Shown: positions 20,410 through 25,337 of the stretch, in pieces
Position numbering within the stretch: the first letter of the stretch is position 1
Layout of the letters: each line of letters opens with the position of its first letter
Assembly: GCA_937996535.1 (NCBI GenBank)
Contig: CALKVF010000039.1
Coordinates: 1 to 25,337 of the forward strand
Reading direction: 5' to 3'
Length of the DNA: 25,337 nt
DNA from: an uncultured Novosphingobium sp.
Lineage (GTDB): Bacteria; Pseudomonadota; Alphaproteobacteria; Sphingomonadales; Sphingomonadaceae
Notes under the pieces: generated by a model
Database searches by the model: none
Seen by the model: only the letters and a program-made list of their open reading frames with translations
Told to the model about the DNA's origin: nothing
Position numbers and translations under genes: made by a program

Positions 20410-21408
20410 TCAGACGCCGTGATAGGCCCTGAACCATTGCACAAAGCTGGGGACACCCTGCTCGATGCTGGTCGTGGGCGCATAGCCAAGGTCGCGGTTG
20501 ATCGCGCTGATATCGGCATAGGTCTTGTGAACATCGCCGGGCTGCATCGGCAGGAATTCGATGTCCGCCTTTTTGCCGCAAGCCTCTTCGAGCAAGCCGA
20601 CGACTTTCATCAGCGGTTCGGAGCGGTTGTTGCCGATGTTGTAGAGCGCGTGCGGCTTTACGCTGCCTCCGGCCTTTTCGGCGCCGTCATCGGCGGGCGC
20701 ATGATCGAGGCAGGCCTCCACCCCGGTGATGATGTCGTCGATGTAGGTGAAGTCGCGCTGCATGTCGCCGTGGTTGAACACCGGGATCGGCTCGCCCGCG
20801 AGGATCCGGCGGGTGAAGTTCCACAGCATCATGTCAGGCCGGCCCCAGGGACCATAGACCGTGAAGAACCGCAGCCCCGTCAGCGGCAGGCGGAACAGAT
20901 GGGCGTAGGTTTCGCTCATCAGCTCGTCCGCGCGCTTGGTCGCCGCATAGAGCGAGACGGGATGATCGACCCGGTCCTCGACCGCGAAGGGCAGCTTGGC
21001 ATTGCCGCCATAGACCGAGGAGGAGCTGGCATAGACCATGTGCTCCACCGCCCGGTGGCGCGCGAGTTCCAGCAGGTTGACGTGGCCCGCAAGGTTCGAT
21101 TGCACATAGGCCTGCGGGTTTTCGAGCGAATAGCGCACCCCGGCCTGGGCCCCCAAGTGGACGATGCGGTCGATCTGCGTGCCATCAAGCGCTGCATTCA
21201 GCGCCGCCATGTCCGAGAAATCGAGGTGGTGGAAGGTAAGGCGGTTGCCCCCGGCCTCGGCCAGTTTCGCCACCCGGTCACGCTTGAGGCTGACCTGGTA
21301 ATAGTCGTTGAGGTTATCGATCCCGATCACGATGTCGCCTCGCGCCAGGAGACGCTCGGCCAGACAGAACCCGATAAATCCGGCCGCGCCGGTAACCAAT
21401 ACACGCAT
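20410..21408 (-). CDS. NAD-dependent epimerase, UDP-glucuronate 4-epimerase type
   Basis: A 332-aa extended short-chain dehydrogenase that likely converts UDP-glucuronate to UDP-galacturonate for surface polysaccharides. It shows the Rossmann motif TGAAGFIG (6-13), DNLNDYYQVSLK (31-42), HLGAQAGVRYS, the serine triad ASSSSVYG (127-134), the catalytic Y154-xxx-K158 (SLYAATKRADE) and RFFTVYGPWGRPDMM, all characteristic of the UDP-glucuronate 4-epimerase group. The ATG at 21408 has AAGGA about 8 bp upstream. It is divergent from wecB. The neighbours dcd and the acyl-CoA dehydrogenase are on the same strand but functionally unrelated. The exact sugar is inferred from motif similarity. Confidence 0.92.
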   Translation of the reverse strand: MRVLVTGAAGFIGFCLAERLLARGDIVIGIDNLNDYYQVSLKRDRVAKLAEAGGNRLTFHHLDFSDMAALNAALDGTQIDRIVHLGAQAGVRYSLENPQAYVQSNLAGHVNLLELARHRAVEHMVYASSSSVYGGNAKLPFAVEDRVDHPVSLYAATKRADELMSETYAHLFRLPLTGLRFFTVYGPWGRPDMMLWNFTRRILAGEPIPVFNHGDMQRDFTYIDDIITGVEACLDHAPADDGAEKAGGSVKPHALYNIGNNRSEPLMKVVGLLEEACGKKADIEFLPMQPGDVHKTYADISAINRDLGYAPTTSIEQGVPSFVQWFRAYHGV

Positions 21409-21460
21409 AGGTAATCCTTTAATCGCGCCGTCCTCTATCGTCGCGCTCTTATTTTGCGGT

Positions 21461-21466
21461 TAATAT
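21461..21466 (+). promoter_or_regulatory. Candidate -10 element for wecB-wecC
   Basis: TAATAT lies in the 80-bp divergent gap between the epimerase and wecB and is its most AT-rich point. RNA would start near 21473, giving a short leader that contains AGGGG (21476-21480) before the ATG at 21489. No good -35 is seen. Confidence 0.35.
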
Positions 21467-21488
21467 TCGTGCGTTAGGGGTGCGCCCC

Positions 21489-22625
21489 ATGACCCAGTCC
21501 GCCCACAAGATCCTCGTCGTCTTCGGGACTCGCCCCGAAGCGATCAAACTGTTTCCCGTTATCGCCGCGCTTGAGGCCGATCCGCGCTTTGCGCCGGTGG
21601 TCTGCGTCTCGGCCCAGCACCGCGCGATGCTGGATCAGGTGCTGGCGATCGCCGGGATCGTGCCCGATCACGATCTTGACCTGATGAAGCCCGACCAGAC
21701 GCTTGATGGCCTGACCGCCGCGCTGCTGACCCAGCTGGGCGCGGTGATGGATGAAGATCGCCCCGCCCGCGTGATCGTGCAGGGCGATACCGCCACCGCA
21801 ATGGCTGGCGCGCTCGCCGCCTATTACCGCAAGATCCCGGTCGACCATGTCGAGGCCGGGCTGCGCTCGGGCAATATCTATCACCCCTGGCCCGAAGAGG
21901 TGAACCGCAAGATCATCGGCGCGATCGCCAGCCTGCACTTCGCCCCGACCGGGGTGAGCGAGGCGGCGTTGCTGGCCGAGAACGTTTCGCCCGAGCGGAT
22001 CCATGTCACCGGCAACACGGTGATCGATGCGCTGCACTGGGTCGGCGCGCGGATCGAGGAAGCGCCCGAGCTGGTGTCGGGCCTCGCCGAGCTGGAAGCG
22101 CGCTTTGCCGGCAAGCGGATCATCGGCGTCACCAGCCACCGCCGCGAGAATTTCGGCGGCGGGCTGGAGGCGATTGCCGAGGCCGTGCGCCAGATCGCCG
22201 CCCGCGATGACGTGGCGGTGATCTTCCCCGTCCACCCCAATCCCAACGTGCGCAAGGTGATGGACGCCGCGCTCGCGGGGCTGGCCAATGTCGCGCTGAT
22301 CGAGCCGCTCGACTATCCGCATTTCGCCCATTTGCTGGGCATGGCCGAGATCATGCTGACCGACAGCGGCGGGGTGCAGGAAGAGGCCCCGGCGCTGGGC
22401 AAGCCGGTGCTGGTGATGCGCGAGACGACCGAGCGTCCCGAAGGCGTCAGCGCGGGCACGGCGCGGCTGGTTGGCACCGACACCGCGCGGATCGTTTCCG
22501 AAATCTTCAGGCTTCTCGACGATAGCAGCGCCTACGAAAGCATGGCGCGGGCGCACAATCCCTTTGGGGATGGGCACGCCGCGCGCCGGATCGTGGAGCT
22601 GATCGGACATGAAATCGGACGTTAA
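21489..22625 (+). CDS. wecB: UDP-N-acetylglucosamine 2-epimerase (non-hydrolysing)
   Basis: Converts UDP-GlcNAc to UDP-ManNAc. The 378 aa match the family. Signature motifs are present: VVFGTRPEAIKLFP near the start, VQGDTATAMAGALAAYY, HVEAGLRSGN with the following PEEVNRK, SHRRENFGGG and the UDP-binding TDSGGVQEEAP. The ATG at 21489 has AGGGG 8 bp upstream and is preferred over the in-frame GTG at 21480. Its 3' end overlaps wecC by 17 bp, so the two enzymes are made together and supply UDP-ManNAc then UDP-ManNAcA. Confidence 0.95.
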   Translation: MTQSAHKILVVFGTRPEAIKLFPVIAALEADPRFAPVVCVSAQHRAMLDQVLAIAGIVPDHDLDLMKPDQTLDGLTAALLTQLGAVMDEDRPARVIVQGDTATAMAGALAAYYRKIPVDHVEAGLRSGNIYHPWPEEVNRKIIGAIASLHFAPTGVSEAALLAENVSPERIHVTGNTVIDALHWVGARIEEAPELVSGLAELEARFAGKRIIGVTSHRRENFGGGLEAIAEAVRQIAARDDVAVIFPVHPNPNVRKVMDAALAGLANVALIEPLDYPHFAHLLGMAEIMLTDSGGVQEEAPALGKPVLVMRETTERPEGVSAGTARLVGTDTARIVSEIFRLLDDSSAYESMARAHNPFGDGHAARRIVELIGHEIGR

Positions 22626-23910
22626 ACCGCAAGTCTGCGTTGTTGGCCTGGGCTATATCGGCCTGCCCACCGCGGCGATCGTTGCCCGTGCGGGCTGCCG
22701 GGTACGCGGGGTCGATGTCTCCGCCAAGGTGGTCGAGACGATCAATCGCGGCGAGATCCATATCGAGGAAGTCGATCTGGATGGGCTGGTCCAGGGCGTG
22801 GTCGCGCGCGGGCTGCTCTCGGCCTCGACCGAGGTCGAGCCTGCCGACGTTTTCGTGATCGCGGTGCCGACCCCGTTCGACGCCGATCATGCGCCCGACA
22901 TTTCCTATGTTCTGGCCGCGGGCGAAGCGGTCGCCAAGGTGCTCAAGGCGGGCGACACGGTGATCCTTGAATCGACCTCGCCGGTCGGCACCACCGAGGC
23001 GCTGCGCGATCTGATCGCCGCGCGCCGCCCGGATCTCAAATGCCCGGGGCTGACCAGCGAAACCCCCGACCTGTCGATCGCCTATTGCCCCGAGCGCGTC
23101 CTGCCCGGCCGCATCCTTGAGGAATTGGCGGGCAACGATCGCTCGATTGGCGGGATCACGCCGCGCTGCGCGCGCAAGGCGCTGGCTTTCTACAAACGCT
23201 TCGTGCGCGGCACCTGCGTCACCACCGATGCCCGCAGCGCCGAGATGACCAAGCTGGTCGAAAACGCCTACCGCGACGTCAACATCGCCTTTGCCAACGA
23301 GCTGTCGATCGTCTCCGACCGGATGGGGCTCGATGTCTGGGAAGTGATCCGGCTCGCCAACCGCCATCCGCGCGTCAACATCCTCACCCCCGGTCCTGGC
23401 GTGGGCGGGCATTGCATCGCGGTCGATCCGTGGTTCATCGTCCACGGCGCGCCCGAGGAAACCCCGCTGATCCGCACCGCGCGCGGGGTCAACGATGGCA
23501 AGATCCATCACGTCATCGCCCGCGCTGAAGCGCTGATCGAGGCCCACCCGCAGGCCCGGATTGCCTGCCTTGGCCTCGCCTTCAAGGCCAATATCGATGA
23601 CTTCCGCGAAAGCCCGGCGCGGCTGGTCGCGGTCACGCTCGCGCGCAAATATGGCGAACGGGTCAGCGTGGTCGAACCCTATGCCGGCGAACTGCCGCGC
23701 GAATTTGCCGGCACGGCGGCGCGGCTGGTCGATGTCGATACCGCGCTCGAACAGGCCGAAATCCTGATCGTGTTGGTCGATCACGATGCCTTCAAGGCCG
23801 TCCCGCTGGCCGAACGCGCGGGCAAGCTGGTCTATGACACGCGCGGGATCTGGCTCGATCAGCCCAAACCGGCCGGCAGCGTCAGCGAAGGCCTGCGCCT
23901 CGCCAGCTAA
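22609..23910 (+). CDS. wecC: UDP-N-acetyl-D-mannosamine dehydrogenase
   Basis: Oxidises UDP-ManNAc to UDP-ManNAcA with two NAD+. The 433-aa protein has the N-terminal Rossmann motif VVGLGYIGLPTA (11-22), AVPTPFD, ESTSPVGTTE, AYCPERVLPG and the catalytic cysteine region PGPGVGGHCIAVDPWF. The C-terminal UDP-binding domain holds GLAFKANIDDFRESPA. YCPERVLPGR and GHCIAVDPWF fit the ManNAc enzyme rather than UDP-glucose dehydrogenase. The ATG at 22609 lies within the 3' end of wecB. No glycosyltransferase or polymerase gene is visible nearby, so the polysaccharide cannot be named. Confidence 0.95.
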   Translation: MKSDVKPQVCVVGLGYIGLPTAAIVARAGCRVRGVDVSAKVVETINRGEIHIEEVDLDGLVQGVVARGLLSASTEVEPADVFVIAVPTPFDADHAPDISYVLAAGEAVAKVLKAGDTVILESTSPVGTTEALRDLIAARRPDLKCPGLTSETPDLSIAYCPERVLPGRILEELAGNDRSIGGITPRCARKALAFYKRFVRGTCVTTDARSAEMTKLVENAYRDVNIAFANELSIVSDRMGLDVWEVIRLANRHPRVNILTPGPGVGGHCIAVDPWFIVHGAPEETPLIRTARGVNDGKIHHVIARAEALIEAHPQARIACLGLAFKANIDDFRESPARLVAVTLARKYGERVSVVEPYAGELPREFAGTAARLVDVDTALEQAEILIVLVDHDAFKAVPLAERAGKLVYDTRGIWLDQPKPAGSVSEGLRLAS

Positions 23911-23976
23911 GCAGGCTTGCCAAGGACAAAGGCTGTGGCATCCTCCCTGCGGACTTGATCCGGGGGGAGTTTCGCC

Positions 23977-24324
23977 ATGACCGCACTGCGGCTGTATCTG
24001 ATCGTCTGCTGGACCCTGCTGCTGGCCTTCACCGCCTTCGTCGTGGGGCGCGAGGGGCTGGGGCTACTGCCGGTGTTTTTCGGCGCGATCGGCGAGGGGC
24101 GCTGGCCGGGTCAGTTCAACGCCGATTTCCTCTCGCTGCTCGCCCTGTCGGCATTGTGGACCGGGTGGCGCAATGGCTGGAGCCCGAGCGGCTGGGCGCT
24201 CGCCGTGCTGGCCTTCCTGCTCGGCGGAGGTTTTGCCATGGCCTACATCCTGGTGCTGCTGCACCGCGAACGGGGCGACATGGGGCGCGTTCTCATGGGT
24301 GTGAACGCGCCGCCACGCGGATAA
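23977..24324 (+). CDS. Small membrane protein of unknown function
   Basis: A 115-aa protein with three hydrophobic segments: LYLIVCWTLLLAFTAFVVG (about 6-24), FLSLLALSALWTGW (about 51-64) and WALAVLAFLLGGGFAMAYIL (about 73-92), followed by a short basic tail. GGGGGGAG (23961-23968) gives a strong ribosome-binding sequence before the ATG at 23977. It starts 66 bp after wecC. Its stop lies 4 bp from that of the convergent DUF1330 gene. No function was recognised, and a link to the polysaccharide genes is not supported beyond position. Confidence 0.8.
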   Translation: MTALRLYLIVCWTLLLAFTAFVVGREGLGLLPVFFGAIGEGRWPGQFNADFLSLLALSALWTGWRNGWSPSGWALAVLAFLLGGGFAMAYILVLLHRERGDMGRVLMGVNAPPRG

Positions 24325-24328
24325 AGGT

Positions 24329-24616
24329 TTACAACCCCTGGGTCACGAACACGCGGTAGTCGGCGCCCTGGAAGCGGTGCTTGCGCGCGTCCTGATAAGC
24401 GTCCGAACGATACCAGGCGAGCGCCTCGTCCATTGTCGGGAACTCGATGATTACCGAGCCATCGGCCGGTGCACCTTCGAGTGTTTCGATCGCGCCGTAA
24501 AAGGCCAGCGGCTTGCCGGCATGGCCCGCCAGCGAAGGCCCGGCGGCCGCGCCATAGGCTTCCATCGCGGGGACATCGTGCACGCGTTCACGGATGAAGA
24601 CGATATAGGCGGCCAT
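24329..24616 (-). CDS. DUF1330 family protein
   Basis: A 95-aa protein of the dimeric alpha/beta-barrel type with the DUF1330 pattern: AAYIVFIRERVHD at the start, then AMEAYGAAAGPSL, VIIEFPTMDEALAWYRSDAYQ and a final DYRVFVTQG. Family members are small cytoplasmic proteins of unclear function, and the fold is shared with ABM-type monooxygenases. The ATG at 24616 is followed naturally by the family start; GAGAGGATT upstream serves as ribosome-binding sequence. It lies downstream of nrdB, separated by a strong terminator, so it has its own promoter in the 83-bp gap. Confidence 0.92.
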   Translation of the reverse strand: MAAYIVFIRERVHDVPAMEAYGAAAGPSLAGHAGKPLAFYGAIETLEGAPADGSVIIEFPTMDEALAWYRSDAYQDARKHRFQGADYRVFVTQGL

Positions 24617-24699
24617 TGAAAATCCTCTCTTTTGTGGTTCGAGAGGCGATGATGCCGACTCCCCGCGGGCTTGGGAAGAGGGCGCTTACAGCGGGCAGC

Positions 24700-24734
24700 A
24701 AAAACCCGGCAGGACGGCGCTGCGTCATGCCGGG
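24700..24734 (-). terminator. Rho-independent terminator of nrdB
   Basis: On the minus strand, CCCGGCA (24734-24728) pairs perfectly with TGCCGGG (24711-24705) across a 16-base loop and is followed at once by TTTTT (24704-24700). It lies 35 bp after the nrdB stop codon, so the assignment is secure. Confidence 0.88.
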
Positions 24735-24768
24735 CTCTTGATCTGGGCCGCCGGGGCGGCTGTGCGCC

Positions 24769-25337
24769 TTATTCGGCGGCGACAGTCCCGCCGAACATGT
24801 CGGGTTCGTGGGCTTCGTCGCCGGCTTCGTTGGCGGCATCGCTGGTGCGGGCCTTGCGGCGGGCATCGAAGCTCGACCACACGTCCTGCCAGTTGCCCTT
24901 GGTCGCGCCCTTCGAATATTCGGTAGCGCGGGTTTCGAAGAAGTTGGCGTGCTCCACCCCGTTGAGCAGCGGCGCGAGCCACGGCAGCGGGTGATCCTCG
25001 ATCATGTAGATCGCCGGGAGGCCCAGCTGCGACAGGCGCCAGTCGGCGATGTAGCGGATGTAGCGCTTGATTTCCTTGGCGCTCATGCCGGGGACCGGAC
25101 CCTGTTCGAAGGCGAGGTCGATGAAGGCATCTTCAAGCCGCACGGTCTTCTGGCAGCAGTCGATGATGTCTTCCTTGACCGACTTGGTCAGGCAGTCGCG
25201 TTCCTTGACGAAGGTGTGGAACAGCTTGGTGATGCCTTCGCAGTGCAGGCTTTCGTCGCGCACCGACCAGGTCACGATCTGACCCATGCCCTTCATCTTG
25301 TTGAAGCGCGGGAAGTTCATCAGCATGGCGAAGCTGG
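24769..25337 (-). CDS. nrdB: Ribonucleotide reductase beta subunit (class Ia), C-terminal part
   Basis: The last 189 or so residues of the small subunit that holds the diiron-tyrosyl radical centre for dNTP synthesis; the rest lies beyond the right edge. Visible are MLMNFPRFNKMKGMGQIVTWSVRD, the diiron ligands E and H in RDESLHCEGI, and the tail ending DMFGGTVAAE, whose last residues dock into the alpha subunit. The internal methionines near the window edge are not the start: the reading frame is open to position 25337. A terminator follows the gene directly. Confidence 0.96.
   Translation of the reverse strand, partial: SFAMLMNFPRFNKMKGMGQIVTWSVRDESLHCEGITKLFHTFVKERDCLTKSVKEDIIDCCQKTVRLEDAFIDLAFEQGPVPGMSAKEIKRYIRYIADWRLSQLGLPAIYMIEDHPLPWLAPLLNGVEHANFFETRATEYSKGATKGNWQDVWSSFDARRKARTSDAANEAGDEAHEPDMFGGTVAAE

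Noticed and set aside
1..25337. CRISPR arrays, insertion sequences, rRNA genes
   Set aside because: No regularly spaced repeats, transposase motifs with terminal repeats, or rRNA sequence were seen on either strand.

Overview
The window reads as chromosome of a GC-rich alphaproteobacterium, most likely a sphingomonad (Sphingomonadaceae/Erythrobacteraceae type), interrupted by an integrated element of about 11.5 kb. The genus is inferred from gene content and codon style only. Bases 1-55 are the 3' half of a tRNA-Gly(CCC) gene. Bases from about 12 kb onward are strongly GC-biased core and catabolic genes. The stretch between them is visibly less GC-rich and uses different codons.

Island (about 35-11573). 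It starts in the tRNA 3' end and ends 1 bp before the stop codon of a host flavoprotein gene, at a degraded copy of the tRNA 3' end. In order it carries: a P4/DUF4102-type tyrosine integrase; an AlpA-type regulator; a primase-like gene and a RepA/RecA-like helicase gene that overlap by 8 bp; an unrecognised 263-aa gene; a two-helix membrane protein; a zinc-ribbon protein; a McrB/McrC type IV restriction pair in which McrB has an extra EVE-like domain inserted in its ATPase; a 151-aa unknown protein; a second zinc-ribbon paralogue; and, on the minus strand, a small zinc/HTH protein resembling phage terminase small subunits. The order int-alpA-primase-helicase, with restriction cargo and a TerS-like gene at the far end, resembles a phage satellite (Gram-negative PICI/P4-like). 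Near both ends lie paired GGGGGTCA sites with identical 12-bp spacing, interpreted as integrase arm sites.

Host catabolic region (11574-16840). A minus-strand operon encodes an extradiol-type dioxygenase (VOC), a fumarylacetoacetate-hydrolase-family enzyme and a class A flavin monooxygenase, which together suggest hydroxylation, ring cleavage and C-C hydrolysis of an aromatic compound. It diverges from a TetR regulator across an intergenic region with two 16-bp palindromes. An MFS transporter gene ends head-to-head with tetR.

Host region 16846-21408, minus strand: saccharopine-dehydrogenase-like enoyl reductase, DoxX membrane protein, acyl-CoA dehydrogenase, dCTP deaminase (dcd) and a UDP-glucuronate 4-epimerase-like enzyme. 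Divergent from the epimerase are wecB and wecC, which make UDP-ManNAcA for a surface polysaccharide. The right end holds a small membrane protein, a DUF1330 protein, a clear rho-independent terminator and the 3' part of nrdB, which runs off the window.
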